Shown here one piece after another: positions 48,382 through 57,466 of a stretch of DNA of 64,000 nucleotides; position 1 is the stretch's first letter, and each line of letters begins with the position of its first letter. The translations under genes and the position numbers were made by a program. The notes below the pieces were generated by a model. The model was not told where the DNA came from. It saw only the letters and a program-made list of their open reading frames with translations, and searched no databases. The DNA comes from Aureimonas sp. OT7 (GTDB lineage Bacteria; Pseudomonadota; Alphaproteobacteria; Rhizobiales; Rhizobiaceae): the NCBI RefSeq assembly GCF_014844055.1, contig NZ_CP062167.1, positions 1,007,501 to 1,071,500 on the forward strand, read 5' to 3'.

Positions 48382-49182
48382 TTGAAGATCATCCAGATTA
48401 CCGACACGCATCTCGTGCCGCCCGGCAACCTCGTCAACGGGGTGGACCCGGAACTGCAGCTGCGCCGCACGCTGGACGACGTCCTGGCGCGCCATGCCGA
48501 TGCCGACCTTCTGGTCATAACCGGAGACCTCTGCAACGACGGCGACCCGGAGGCCTACGCCCTCCTGCGCGAGATCCTGTCGTCAGTGCCGTTCCCCATC
48601 CGCCTGATGCTCGGCAACCACGATCGGCGACCGGCCTTCGTCGACGCCTTCCCCGACCACCCCCTGGATGTCGACGGCTATGTCCAGTCGAGCATCGATA
48701 CACCGCATGGCCGGTTGCTGTTCCTGGATAGCCATGAGGCCGGGACGATCGGCGGCATCTATGGCGCCGACCGGCTCGCCTGGCTCGACGATGCGCTTGC
48801 CGGGGCGGGAAACCGCCCGGTCACCGTCTTCGTCCATCATCCGCCGGTGCATGACGGGCTGGCGCATTTCCGGCATATCGGCCTGCATGACGATGGTGCC
48901 CTGCTGGCGCGCCTCGCCGCCCATGCGGGCGGGGTCCGCCATATCGTGTTCGGCCATATCCACGTGCCCCTGGCAGGAACGACGGCCGGCGGCATCGCCT
49001 TCAGCTCCGGGCAGTCCTGCGCGCATCGTTTCATCACTGATCTCGATGCGCCCGACCCTTGGTGGACCGGCGGCAATCCGTGCTACCGGATCCTGATCCT
49101 GGACGAGCACGGGTTTCGGGCCTATGGCACCGAAGTCGGAGAGCCCCGCCTTGCAAGGGCCGAGGCTTGCGCCGGGCCTTGA
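48382..49182 (+). CDS. Calcineurin-like metallophosphoesterase, GpdQ/CpdA type
   Basis: 266 residues. All metal ligands of the fold are present: ITDTH, TGDLCNDGD, MLGNHDRR, FVHHPPVHD and FGHIHVP. This set matches the cyclic-nucleotide/glycerophosphodiesterase group (GpdQ, CpdA). TTG 48382 is favoured because it gives the family start (M)KIIQITDTHL with GGAAAG nearby; in-frame GTG 48316 (overlapping the previous stop) and ATG 48349 are alternatives. As the last gene of a Ugp-like operon it probably splits an imported phosphodiester. No signal peptide, so cytoplasmic. Confidence 0.87.
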   Translation: MKIIQITDTHLVPPGNLVNGVDPELQLRRTLDDVLARHADADLLVITGDLCNDGDPEAYALLREILSSVPFPIRLMLGNHDRRPAFVDAFPDHPLDVDGYVQSSIDTPHGRLLFLDSHEAGTIGGIYGADRLAWLDDALAGAGNRPVTVFVHHPPVHDGLAHFRHIGLHDDGALLARLAAHAGGVRHIVFGHIHVPLAGTTAGGIAFSSGQSCAHRFITDLDAPDPWWTGGNPCYRILILDEHGFRAYGTEVGEPRLARAEACAGP

Positions 49183-49203
49183 GGGAACCGGCGTCGGCAG
49201 CGC

Positions 49204-50295
49204 TTACGGCGCCGCCGACATGAACAGGAAGACGAAGAATATCACCAGGTGGACGCCGCCCTGCAGGATCGTGGTGCGGCCGGTCGCCAGGGTGATCGTG
49301 CCGATGATGAGGGTCAGCACGATCTGCACGATATGATCGCTTTCCAGGCCCAACGTAATCGGCCTGTCGGTGACGATGGAGACGAGGGCCACGGCGGGAA
49401 TGCTCAGCCCGATGCTGGCGAGTGCCGACCCCAGCGCGAGATTGAGGCTCGTCTGGATGCGGTTGGCGCGCGCCGCACGAAAGGCGGTCGTCCCTTCCGG
49501 AAGCAGGACGACCGCGGCGATGAGAACGCCGATCAGTTCCGAATTGAGGCCGGCCGACAGCACCACCGTGCTGACGACGGGCGTCAGGTCCTCTGCCAGG
49601 AGGATGATCATGAGGAGGGACAGAAGCAGAAGGCCGAGGCTGGCAAAGGCCCGGCCATTGGTTGGGGCCTCGTGCGGTTCGGCCGCGATCACGTCGGTGA
49701 AGTAGTTGCGATGGCGGACCGTCTGGACGAACAGGAACAGGCCGTACAAGGTCAGCGACACCACTGCCACGAAACCGAGCTGCATGGTCGAATAGGAAGG
49801 ACCCGGCGTCGCCACCGTGAAGTTGGGCAGGATCAGGGTCAGCGTCGCGAGCGTACCCAGGACGCACAACGCCGCTGCCGCCCCCGTGGTGTGGAACTCC
49901 TGCTCCTTGTGCAGGATGCCGCCGGTCAGGAGGCACAGGCCGACGACGCCGTTCAAGACGATCATCAGGGTCGCGAAGACCGTGTCGCGCGCGATTTCGC
50001 TTCCGTCGGTGCTGGCCGACAGCATGATCGATACGATCAGCGACACCTCGATCAGCGTTACGCAACCGGCCAGGAGCACGGAGCCGAACGGCTCCCCGAT
50101 CTTCTGCGAAAGCACTTCGGCATGTTCGACCGCCGCGAAGACCGAGCCTATGAGAAACAGCGCCGCAAGGTCGACGAAGAGGCCGGAGGTTTCCGAAACG
50201 ACATGGGCCGCATGCGCGAGAAGCAGAAGGACAGCGCCGACGACGAAAAGAAGCGAGCGGCCGATGACGGGGCGCGTGGCAGACGGTGCGTGCAT
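49204..50295 (-). CDS. Ca2+/H+ (cation/proton) antiporter, ChaA/CAX type
   Basis: 363 residues with about 11 helices. The two alpha-repeats carry the exchanger signatures: FAAVEHAEVLSQKIGEPFGSVLLAG...TLIEVS and VLLPEGTTAFRAARANRIQTSLNLALGSALASIGLSIP. These Glu-containing helices form the ion site in CAX proteins. ATG 50295 gives the compact N-terminus; longer open frames upstream run through a structured leader. No acidic regulatory loop of the MgtE type. Possible role in calcium, sodium or potassium extrusion and alkaline tolerance. Confidence 0.88.
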   Translation of the reverse strand: MHAPSATRPVIGRSLLFVVGAVLLLLAHAAHVVSETSGLFVDLAALFLIGSVFAAVEHAEVLSQKIGEPFGSVLLAGCVTLIEVSLIVSIMLSASTDGSEIARDTVFATLMIVLNGVVGLCLLTGGILHKEQEFHTTGAAAALCVLGTLATLTLILPNFTVATPGPSYSTMQLGFVAVVSLTLYGLFLFVQTVRHRNYFTDVIAAEPHEAPTNGRAFASLGLLLLSLLMIILLAEDLTPVVSTVVLSAGLNSELIGVLIAAVVLLPEGTTAFRAARANRIQTSLNLALGSALASIGLSIPAVALVSIVTDRPITLGLESDHIVQIVLTLIIGTITLATGRTTILQGGVHLVIFFVFLFMSAAP

Positions 50296-50405
50296 CGATG
50301 ATCCGGAGCGGGCCGTTGCGAGAGGACCTGTCCGGCGCTGAAGCGCCGAACCGGTCCCGCCAAGCTGTGTCCGTTGGGGGCACCCTGTCAAGCTGCCGTG
50401 GCCCA
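50296..50405 (-). promoter_or_regulatory. Structured leader of the ChaA-type antiporter gene
   Basis: On the minus strand, an outer stem GGACC/GGTCC encloses a strong inner hairpin GGCGC-TTCA-GCGCC (around 50327-50340), close before the start codon. Another GC-rich hairpin region lies upstream. Cation-exchanger genes are often under riboswitches, but I could not match this to a known class. Confidence 0.35.
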
Positions 50406-50483
50406 CCATAAGACGCTTCCGAAAATTGCAACCTGTGATATTCGGGCGGCCGACAGGGGATGCTGTCGAACGGGAGGGACGAC

Positions 50484-51479
50484 ATGGTTCAGGCATGGAT
50501 AAGCCGCCGCGGGATGCTGGCGATGACGGCGGCGCAACTGGCGTTGTTTGGGCTGGCGGGTCATCACGCGATGGCCACGGAGTTTCCGACCGGCACCCTG
50601 ACGCTCGTGGTGCCCTTTCCGCCGGGCGGCACGCTGGACATCGCCGCCCGACTTCTGGCGCGCCGCCTGGAGACGGCCTTCGGGCAGACGGTCCTTGTCG
50701 ACAACAGGCCCGGGGCCGGCGGCAATATCGGCGCCGATTTCGTGGCCGAAAGCGCGCCCGACGGCGCCACGCTGCTCATGGGCGCCACGTCGACGCACGG
50801 TATCAACGTCAGCCTGTTCCCCGACATGCCGTTCGACCCCGTGTCGGACTTCGCTCCCGTCGCTCTCGTCGGCCGGACGCCCAACGTTCTGGTGGTGCGT
50901 GAAGAGGTCGGCATCGACACGCTGGAGGAGTTCGTCGCGCGCCTTCGGCAGGAGCCGGAGCTCGCCATCTATTCGTCCGGCTCAAACGGAAGCGCAGGCC
51001 ATCTCGCCGGAGAGCTCTTCGCGCAGAAACTCGGTATCGACCTGACCCATGTTCCCTACCAGGGCTCGGCCGCGGCGTTGCAGGCGGTGCTGTCGGGGGA
51101 GGTCGGCTTCATGTTCGACAATCTGTCGTCCGCATCGAGCCATATCGATTCGGGCGTGCTGCGCCCCCTGGCCGTGACGACCAGGGCGCGCTCTTCCTTC
51201 CTGCCGGATGTGCCGGCAATGGCGGAGGAGGGGTTCGATGAGTTCGACCTGACCACCTGGTTCGGCGTTCTGGCGCCCGCCGGCACGCCGGAAGCGTCGG
51301 TGGCGCGGCTGAACGCGGCGATCCGCGCGGCGATGGCGCAGCCGGACATCGTCGAGGCGCTGGCCGTCCAGCGCACCGAGGCGGCGGCGGGCACCCCGCA
51401 GGATTTCGCCGACTTCATCGCGGCCGAGATCGCGCGCTACAAGACCATCATCGACGGGGCGAACCTGTCCCTGAACTAG
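50484..51479 (+). CDS. Bug/TctC-family tripartite tricarboxylate binding protein, orphan
   Basis: 331 residues. Twin-Arg-like signal start (ISRRGMLAMTAAQLALFGLAGHHAMA), then TLVVPFPPGGTLDIAARLLARRL, VDNRPGAGGNIGADFVA, YSSGSNGSAGHLAGELFAQ and VPYQGSAAALQAVLSGEVGFMFDN, all Bug family. ATG 50484 follows GGGAGGG at 6 bases. No TctA or TctB membrane genes are near, so it either works with components encoded elsewhere or acts as a sensor. Its stop overlaps the convergent YigZ-like gene by 4 bases. Confidence 0.92.
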   Translation: MVQAWISRRGMLAMTAAQLALFGLAGHHAMATEFPTGTLTLVVPFPPGGTLDIAARLLARRLETAFGQTVLVDNRPGAGGNIGADFVAESAPDGATLLMGATSTHGINVSLFPDMPFDPVSDFAPVALVGRTPNVLVVREEVGIDTLEEFVARLRQEPELAIYSSGSNGSAGHLAGELFAQKLGIDLTHVPYQGSAAALQAVLSGEVGFMFDNLSSASSHIDSGVLRPLAVTTRARSSFLPDVPAMAEEGFDEFDLTTWFGVLAPAGTPEASVARLNAAIRAAMAQPDIVEALAVQRTEAAAGTPQDFADFIAAEIARYKTIIDGANLSLN

Positions 51480-52084
51480 GCTGCCGCATCATCGCGCCAT
51501 GTCAGGGTGCCGCGACCGCTTGTGACGTCGGCCACGAGCCGCTCCACCCGGGCGCGCTCGGCCACGGGTATGGCAATCTCAATCAGGGCGCCGCGCGGGG
51601 TGAATTCCTGGCCGGTCGTCTCCAGCCCCGGGATGGCGGCCAGCCGCGCGGTCAGGATGGCGAGGTCGCCGAAATCGCAGGCGACGAGCGCCGCCGCCAG
51701 ATCGAGGCATTGAAGCTTTTCCGCCTGGCGCAGGCATTGTGCCGCAGCGCCCCCATAGGCCCGCACGAGGCCGCCTCCGCCCAGCAATATGCCGCCGAAC
51801 CAGCGCGTGACGACGACAGCCACCCTGTCGAGGCCCTGTCCGTCGATGGCCTGCAGGATCGGCTTGCCCGCCGTACCGGCCGGCTCGCCGTCATCGTCGA
51901 ACCGATAAGCCTGCCCGATGCGCCATGCCGAGCAATTGTGGGTCGCCGAGAAATTTGAATGGGCGGCGATGAAGGCCTTGGCTTCGCTTTCGTCCCGCAC
52001 GGGGCCGGCGGCTGCCAGGAAGCGGCTTTTGCGGACCTCGGTCCGGACCATGGCGATGGCGGCAAGGGTGAAACTGTCTGACAT
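51476..52084 (-). CDS. IMPACT/YigZ-family protein
   Basis: 202 residues. VRTEVRKSRFLAAAGPV, SNFSATHNCSAWRIG, FDDDGEPAGTAGKPIL and VVVTRWFGGILLGGGGLVRAYG are the YigZ/IMPACT signature blocks. A C-terminal DUF1949-like domain follows. The family is linked to translation control; its biochemical role in bacteria is unsettled. The start at 52084 is the Met that opens the conserved domain; the longer frame overlaps other sequence without similarity. Confidence 0.9.
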   Translation of the reverse strand: MSDSFTLAAIAMVRTEVRKSRFLAAAGPVRDESEAKAFIAAHSNFSATHNCSAWRIGQAYRFDDDGEPAGTAGKPILQAIDGQGLDRVAVVVTRWFGGILLGGGGLVRAYGGAAAQCLRQAEKLQCLDLAAALVACDFGDLAILTARLAAIPGLETTGQEFTPRGALIEIAIPVAERARVERLVADVTSGRGTLTWRDDAAA

Positions 52085-52178
52085 GGGCAACGCAAGCGGG
52101 AATGGATCGTGGGCCGGGCTTCCTCCCGGCCTTTGCGCCCTTATACGACCGCCACTTTCGGTTTGGGAGGCCAAAGGC

Positions 52179-52991
52179 TCACAGGCTTGCGGGAATGAAT
52201 ATTGTGGGGCGCTCCGGTAGCGTCCGGACGGACAGGTCCAGCGTGTCGCCGTCGAGCCTCCGGACCTCGAAGGCATCGCCCATGCGCCCCGTAAACGAAT
52301 CCAGGGACGTGGCATTGCGGTGCATCGGCAGCACGACGGAAGACGACAACCGCCGCGTGATCGCTTCCATGTTGGCGAGCGACGAGGTGAGGCCCCCATC
52401 CACCGGCACCATGACTACGTCCAACCGGCCGATCCTGGCGTAGTGGTCGTTCGTCAGTTCGTGGTGAAGGTGGCCGAGATGCCCGATGCACAGGCCGGCG
52501 ACCTCGAAAATGAAGATGGAGTTGGCATCCGGTTCGGAGGCGCCCCAACGGCGGATATCCGTCGTGACGTTGCGTATGACGACATCGTCCACGGCAAGCC
52601 CGTGGCGCGCCGGCCCGGACTCGCCCCAGCCCCTCAGGACGTGCTCGATACCGGGATCGGGTGTTTCGGTGTAATGCGTCCTGTGCGCCTTGTTCATGGT
52701 GACGATGCGGGGCAGGGGCGTGCTTCCGTAGAAGCCCGAATAGTCGGTGGCGATGGTGACGCCGCCGGGCGTTTCGATCCGGTAGGTAGAATGGCCGGCA
52801 TAGGCGATGCGCACCGTGCCCTCGACCGTACGTACCGGCGTATAGGCGACGTTGAAGGTCCGAGGCATCGTCGAGGCCATTGCCAGGCAGGATGAAGCGA
52901 CCGAAGGCACGTCGTTCGATTGGGCAACGGCCTGTGTCGCCATCGTCAGCAACACCGCCACGGAAAGCAGAACCGGTCGCATCATCGGCAT
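52179..52991 (-). CDS. Exported metallo-beta-lactamase-fold protein with altered metal motif
   Basis: 270 residues with a signal peptide (MPMMRPVLLSVAVLLTMATQAVAQ). The fold is seen in VRIAYAGHSTYRIETPGGVTI-ATDY, then NKAHRTHYTE where the HxHxDH motif should be, CIGHLGHLHHELT where HLGD usually stands, and VVLPMHRN late. The first motif keeps two His but lacks the Asp-His pair; the second has His for Asp. So it may bind metal in a different way or not be a hydrolase. Start at 52991 chosen for the signal peptide; frame is open to 53033. Periplasmic. Substrate unknown. Confidence 0.8.
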   Translation of the reverse strand: MPMMRPVLLSVAVLLTMATQAVAQSNDVPSVASSCLAMASTMPRTFNVAYTPVRTVEGTVRIAYAGHSTYRIETPGGVTIATDYSGFYGSTPLPRIVTMNKAHRTHYTETPDPGIEHVLRGWGESGPARHGLAVDDVVIRNVTTDIRRWGASEPDANSIFIFEVAGLCIGHLGHLHHELTNDHYARIGRLDVVMVPVDGGLTSSLANMEAITRRLSSSVVLPMHRNATSLDSFTGRMGDAFEVRRLDGDTLDLSVRTLPERPTIFIPASL

Positions 52992-53100
52992 GGCCTTCGA
53001 CTGTTCCAGTCCCGGAGGATAGGCATCATCCATCAGCGGACGCCAGCCCTCCTCACATCCTGCCCGTCAATTCAGCGTGACGCATAATTGCGCAGGCGAC

Positions 53101-53164
53101 TTGACAGGGCCACGAAATAGCGACAGCATGATCGCTCTGCAATTCAAAAAATCGCACAGCGATT
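53101..53164 (+). promoter_or_regulatory. IclR promoter with two GCGAT-type inverted repeats
   Basis: TTGACA at 53101-53106 is a good -35 element. AGCGA-N8-TCGCT spans 53119-53136, and AATCGC-ACA-GCGATT (53150-53164) is a perfect 6-3-6 palindrome 12 bases before the start codon. Both repeats share TCGC/GCGA half-sites, in keeping with autorepression by the IclR protein. Confidence 0.55.
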
Positions 53165-53176
53165 ATATGGGATGCG

Positions 53177-53983
53177 ATGGAGTACAAGGACCGCCTCTTT
53201 GTCGAGTCTCTGGAACGCGGTTTCGGGGTGCTGCGCGCCTTCGAGGGACATGAAAGCCTTGGCCTTGCGGAGATTGCCGAAAAGGCGGGTATCACCCGCA
53301 GCGCGGCGCAACGGTTCACGCATACGCTGGAGGTTCTCGGCTTCCTGCGGCGCGATGCGGCGCGCCGCTGGCGACTGACGCCGCGCACGCTGGAGTTCGG
53401 CACCTATTATCTGGCGGCCGATCCGCTGATCGCGCAGGCGACGCCCCATCTTGTGGATCTCAACAATGATTGCGGAGAGACGGTAAACCTGTCGCGCCCG
53501 GATGCGCTGGACATGGTGTTCCTGGGCCGCTTCACAGCCAACCGCCGCTCGTTCATCCACATGCCGCAGGGCATGCGGGTTCCGATGTACTGCGGCGCCA
53601 CGGGCAGGGCCTACCTGGCGACCCTGCCGCGCGATGCGGCGCAGGAGATGGTGGAGCGTTCGTTGCGGCGCGCCTTCACGCCAAGCACGGAAACCGATCC
53701 TGACCGAATTATGGAGGCTGTCGACGCCGCGCGCGAGCGTGGCTTCGCCACCGCCGCCGAGCAATTCTACGTCGGCGACCTCAACATCGCCTGCGCTATC
53801 GTCGGCACCGACGGCGCCGGCCTCGGCGCCGTGAACATATCCTGCCCGACCAGCCGCTGGAGCATGGCGGACATGGAACGGGAACTTGCACCCCGCCTGA
53901 TCGAGACGGTCGGCTTCATTTCGTCCGTGCCGGCGGCACGGGCCGATAGCGGAATTCACCACAGCCAAAGGAACCAGTCATGA
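53177..53983 (+). CDS. IclR-family transcriptional regulator
   Basis: 268 residues. N-terminal winged helix (FVESLERGFGVLRAFEG, LAEIAEKAGITRSAAQRFTHTLEVLGFL) and C-terminal effector domain (HLVDLNNDCGETVNLSRPD, GATGRAYLATLP, ARERGFATAAEQFYVGDLNIACAIVG). The domain resembles PcaR/PobR types. It is the first gene of the operon and overlaps the binding protein gene by ATGA, an unusual position for a regulator. Confidence 0.92.
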   Translation: MEYKDRLFVESLERGFGVLRAFEGHESLGLAEIAEKAGITRSAAQRFTHTLEVLGFLRRDAARRWRLTPRTLEFGTYYLAADPLIAQATPHLVDLNNDCGETVNLSRPDALDMVFLGRFTANRRSFIHMPQGMRVPMYCGATGRAYLATLPRDAAQEMVERSLRRAFTPSTETDPDRIMEAVDAARERGFATAAEQFYVGDLNIACAIVGTDGAGLGAVNISCPTSRWSMADMERELAPRLIETVGFISSVPAARADSGIHHSQRNQS

Positions 53984-54729
53984 AACTGCAGGCATTCTTC
54001 GCAGGCGCAGCCATGCTCGCCATCGGCTCGCTGCAACCGGCCGCCGCCGAGACGCTGACCGTCGGGTCCACGCCGACAGGCGTTCCCTTCACCTTCCTCG
54101 ACATCCAGACCAACGAGATCCAGGGCATGATGGTGGACCTCGTTCGCGCGGTGGGCGAGGAAGCGGGCTTCGAGGTGACCGTGCAGCCGGTGGATTTCGG
54201 CTCGCTGATCCCTTCGCTCACGTCCGGGCGTATCGACATCATCGCCGCCGCCATGATCGCCACCGATGCCCGTCGCGAAGTGATCGACTTTTCGCAGGAA
54301 GTGATGCCCTACGGCGAGGGCGTCGTGGTGGCCGCCGGCTTCGAGGGCGGCATCTCTCCCACCTTCGAAGAGCTGCGCGGCGAGGTGATCGGAGTCCAGC
54401 AGGGCACCACCTATCTGGATCGGCTGCAATCCATGGATGTTTTCGGCGAGGTCCGCGTCTATGACTCGCTCGCCGATATCCTGAACGAGGTGAACCGCGG
54501 CCGGATCGCCGCCGGCATGGGCGATAAGCCCATCATGGCCTACCAGATGTCACAGGGCCGTTTTCCCGAGGTGAAGATGGCCGACTACGAGAGCCAGCAG
54601 ACCGGATCGGTGGGCCTTGGCGTACGCAAGGACGACACGGCGCTTCTGGAGCGCATCGACGGCGCACTCGCCAAGCTCAAGGAAAACGGCACGGTGGACG
54701 AGCTTGCCGCCAAATGGGGCCTGAAGTGA
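53980..54729 (+). CDS. Polar amino-acid/amine ABC transporter binding protein (family 3)
   Basis: 249 residues with a signal peptide ([19 protein letters not shown]). [56 protein letters not shown] and [12 protein letters not shown] are the SBP_bac_3 pattern, with the ligand-binding Arg in TDARR. Acts with the permease and ATPase that follow. Ligand unknown; the nearby PuuB-like oxidase suggests an amine or amino acid. Confidence 0.92.
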   Translation: MKLQAFFAGAAMLAIGSLQPAAAETLTVGSTPTGVPFTFLDIQTNEIQGMMVDLVRAVGEEAGFEVTVQPVDFGSLIPSLTSGRIDIIAAAMIATDARREVIDFSQEVMPYGEGVVVAAGFEGGISPTFEELRGEVIGVQQGTTYLDRLQSMDVFGEVRVYDSLADILNEVNRGRIAAGMGDKPIMAYQMSQGRFPEVKMADYESQQTGSVGLGVRKDDTALLERIDGALAKLKENGTVDELAAKWGLK

Positions 54730-54758
54730 TCGCCGCCCGGGCCGCAAGGCGCTGAGCG

Positions 54759-55412
54759 ATGGGAGCGTTCTGGCAGAACTCCGGGCAGTATCTGCCCATC
54801 CTGATGGAAGGCGTGGCGATTACCGTCACGCTGACCCTCGCGGCGCTGGTCATCTCCACCGCGCTCGGGCTTGTCTGGGCGCTGATGCGCTATTCGGGCA
54901 TCTGGCCGCTGGTGCTGATTTCCAAGACGGTGGTCAACACCGTTCGCGGCATCCCGATCCTGGTGCAGCTCTTCTATATCTACTTCGTGCTGCCGGAATT
55001 CGGCATCGACCTGTCGGCCTTCCAGGCCGGTGCCATCGGCCTTGGCATCGCCTATTCCTGCTACATGGCCGAAAACTTCCGGGCCGGGCTGGAGGCCATC
55101 GACAAGGGCCAGATCGAAGCGGCGCATTCCATCGGCATGAAATGGTCCCTGATGATGCGCCGGGTGGTGCTGCCGCAGGCCCTGCGCACCGTGCTGCCGC
55201 CCTACGGCAACACGATGATCATGCTGCTCAAGGATACGTCGCAGGCATCCGTCATCACCGTTGCCGAACTGACGATGAAGGGCAAGCTCGTCGCTTCGGC
55301 CACATTCGACAACATGACCGTCTACACGCTCGTGGCGCTCCTTTATCTGGCCCTGTCCGTGCCGCTGATCGTGCTGGCATCCTATCTCGAGCGGAGGTTC
55401 GGCACGCGATGA
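54759..55412 (+). CDS. Polar amino-acid ABC transporter permease (HisM type)
   Basis: 217 residues, five helices: [25 protein letters not shown], the [14 protein letters not shown] motif, and the EAA loop [25 protein letters not shown] single permease, so a homodimer is expected. Overlaps the ATPase gene by ATGA. Confidence 0.93.
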   Translation: MGAFWQNSGQYLPILMEGVAITVTLTLAALVISTALGLVWALMRYSGIWPLVLISKTVVNTVRGIPILVQLFYIYFVLPEFGIDLSAFQAGAIGLGIAYSCYMAENFRAGLEAIDKGQIEAAHSIGMKWSLMMRRVVLPQALRTVLPPYGNTMIMLLKDTSQASVITVAELTMKGKLVASATFDNMTVYTLVALLYLALSVPLIVLASYLERRFGTR

Positions 55413-56137
55413 TCCAGCTTCAGAACATTCACAAGCGGTTCGGCAATATCGAGGTTCTGAAAGGGATCGACGGAGAGATCCGCCAAGGCGAGGTGGTCTG
55501 CCTGATCGGCGCTTCGGGATCCGGCAAGTCCACGCTGCTTCGCTGCATCAACGGATTGGAAAGCTACGAGAGCGGCCTGATCACGGTCGATGGCGTAACC
55601 GTGGATCGCAAGTCCCCGTCCATCCGCGAGATCCGCACATCCGTGACCATGGTCTTCCAGCGCTTCAACCTGTTTCCGCATCGCACGGCGCTGGAAAACG
55701 TCACCGAAGGGCCGATCCATGTGAAGGGCGAGAGCCGCAAGGCGGCGGAAGAGCATGGGCGTGCCCTTTTGGAACGCATGGGCCTTGCAGCCAAGGCAGA
55801 CAGCTACCCTGCAGCCCTATCGGGCGGGCAGCAGCAGCGCGTGGCCATCGCGCGGTCGCTGGCCATGCGCCCGAAGGCCATCCTGTTCGACGAACCGACA
55901 TCGGCGCTCGACCCGGAACTGGTCGGCGAGGTGCTGGCCGCCATGCGCGATCTGGCGGACGAGGGCATGACCATGCTGGTCGTGACGCATGAAATGGCTT
56001 TCGCGCGGGAGGTCGGTGACCGCGTCCTGTTCATGGACGGCGGGCTGATCGTGGAAGAGGGGCCGGCCAGCCGGGTGCTGACCGATCCGCAGCATGAGCG
56101 CACGCGCGATTTCCTTCGCCGCGTGCTGGACAAGTAG
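55409..56137 (+). CDS. Polar amino-acid ABC transporter ATPase (GlnQ type)
   Basis: 242 residues. Walker [11 protein letters not shown]-loop [10 protein letters not shown], signature LSGGQQQR, Walker [14 protein letters not shown] and His switch VTHEM are complete. The start ATG 55409 overlaps the permease stop. Eleven bases separate it from the oxidase gene. Confidence 0.94.
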   Translation: MIQLQNIHKRFGNIEVLKGIDGEIRQGEVVCLIGASGSGKSTLLRCINGLESYESGLITVDGVTVDRKSPSIREIRTSVTMVFQRFNLFPHRTALENVTEGPIHVKGESRKAAEEHGRALLERMGLAAKADSYPAALSGGQQQRVAIARSLAMRPKAILFDEPTSALDPELVGEVLAAMRDLADEGMTMLVVTHEMAFAREVGDRVLFMDGGLIVEEGPASRVLTDPQHERTRDFLRRVLDK

Positions 56138-56148
56138 CAGGTGAACTC

Positions 56149-57432
56149 GTGACCGAACTTCGACTTCCCGCATCGCTTTGGGCGGCGACAGCCACGGCCG
56201 CCCCGCCGACCCTGCCGCTTCAGGCGGACATTTCGGTGGACGTCTGCGTCATCGGCGGTGGATACGCTGGCCTGTCCACTGCAATCCATCTGGCAAAGGC
56301 CGGGCGCAGCGTGCAGGTTCTGGAGGCAGGCGATATCGGCTTCGGCGCGTCCGGTCGCAGTGGTGGCCAGGTCATCCCCGGCATCAAGTACGATCCCGAC
56401 CAGTTGGAGACGATGTTCGGCCCGGAGGCCGGACGAAGGGCCGCACTGGCATTCGGATCGACCGCAGCCAAGGTGTTCGAGCTCATCGACGAATTCGGGA
56501 TCGATTGCGACGACACGCGGGCAGGCTGGGTGCAGCCGGCACATTCCAAAGCCGCCGAAGCCGGCGCGCTGGACCGATGCCGGCAATGGCGCGCGCTCGG
56601 CGCGGACGTGGCCGCGCTAAGTCGCGAGGAAGTTGCCGCGCTTCTCGGCACCAGGCGCTATCACGCAGGCTGGATCGATCGTCGCGGAGGCAGCGTACAG
56701 CCGCTGTCCTATACACGGGGGCTAGCGCGCGCCGCACTCGGCCTGGGGGCGGCCATCGCCACCCACACCAAGGCGAGTGCACTCGAAAACCGATCCGGCC
56801 GATGGGTCGTCGCGACGCAGGCGGGGCCGAGCGTCACCGCCGAGCGTGTCGTCGTCTGCACCAATGCCTATACGGATACGCTTTGGCCGCGCCTGTCGCG
56901 TACCGTCATCGCGGCCAACAGTTTCCAGGTGGCCACGGCGCCTTTGTCCGGCAATCTCGACAAGGCGGTGCTGAAGGGCGGTGTCGTCGCCTCGGATACG
57001 CGCAAGCTGCTGTCTTATTTCCGGCGCGACCGCGAGGGACGTTTCGTCATGGGTGGGCGCGGCACCTTCGCCGAGCCATCCGGGCCGGACGATTTCGCCC
57101 ATGTGGAGCGGATGATCCGCATTGCCTATCCCATTCTGGCCGACCAGCCGATCCAGTACCGCTGGGGCGGCCGCGTCGCCATCACGCAGGATTTCCTGCC
57201 GCACCTGCACGAGCCGGAGAAGGGCCTGTTGTTCCAGCTCGGTTGCCAGGGCCGCGGCGTCGGGCTGCAGAGCAAGATGGGAGAGTGGATCGCCGATTAC
57301 GTGCGGACCGGCGACCCTGCCGCATTGCCGCTCCCCGTCACCGCCATCGCGCCCATACCGCTGCACGGCTTGCGCCGGCTCTATGTTTCCGCAACGCTGG
57401 CTTACTACAAGGCGGTGGATCTGGTTCACTGA
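56149..57432 (+). CDS. FAD-dependent amine/amino-acid oxidase, PuuB-like (DAO family)
   Basis: 427 residues. Rossmann FAD motif VCVIGGGYAGLSTAIHLAKAG near residue 27, then VLEAGDIGFGASGRSGGQVIPG, which is the PuuB/gamma-glutamylputrescine-oxidase arrangement. Late RWGGRVAITQDFLPHLHEPE and GCQGRGVGLQ are also of this group. Starts at GTG 56149. Being in the ABC operon it likely oxidises the imported amine or an adduct of it. PuuB itself is only one of several related enzymes, so the substrate is open. Confidence 0.88.
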   Translation: MTELRLPASLWAATATAAPPTLPLQADISVDVCVIGGGYAGLSTAIHLAKAGRSVQVLEAGDIGFGASGRSGGQVIPGIKYDPDQLETMFGPEAGRRAALAFGSTAAKVFELIDEFGIDCDDTRAGWVQPAHSKAAEAGALDRCRQWRALGADVAALSREEVAALLGTRRYHAGWIDRRGGSVQPLSYTRGLARAALGLGAAIATHTKASALENRSGRWVVATQAGPSVTAERVVVCTNAYTDTLWPRLSRTVIAANSFQVATAPLSGNLDKAVLKGGVVASDTRKLLSYFRRDREGRFVMGGRGTFAEPSGPDDFAHVERMIRIAYPILADQPIQYRWGGRVAITQDFLPHLHEPEKGLLFQLGCQGRGVGLQSKMGEWIADYVRTGDPAALPLPVTAIAPIPLHGLRRLYVSATLAYYKAVDLVH

Positions 57433-57466
57433 CTTGAGCCGAGGCGACAAGGGGTAAGGCAGGGCC

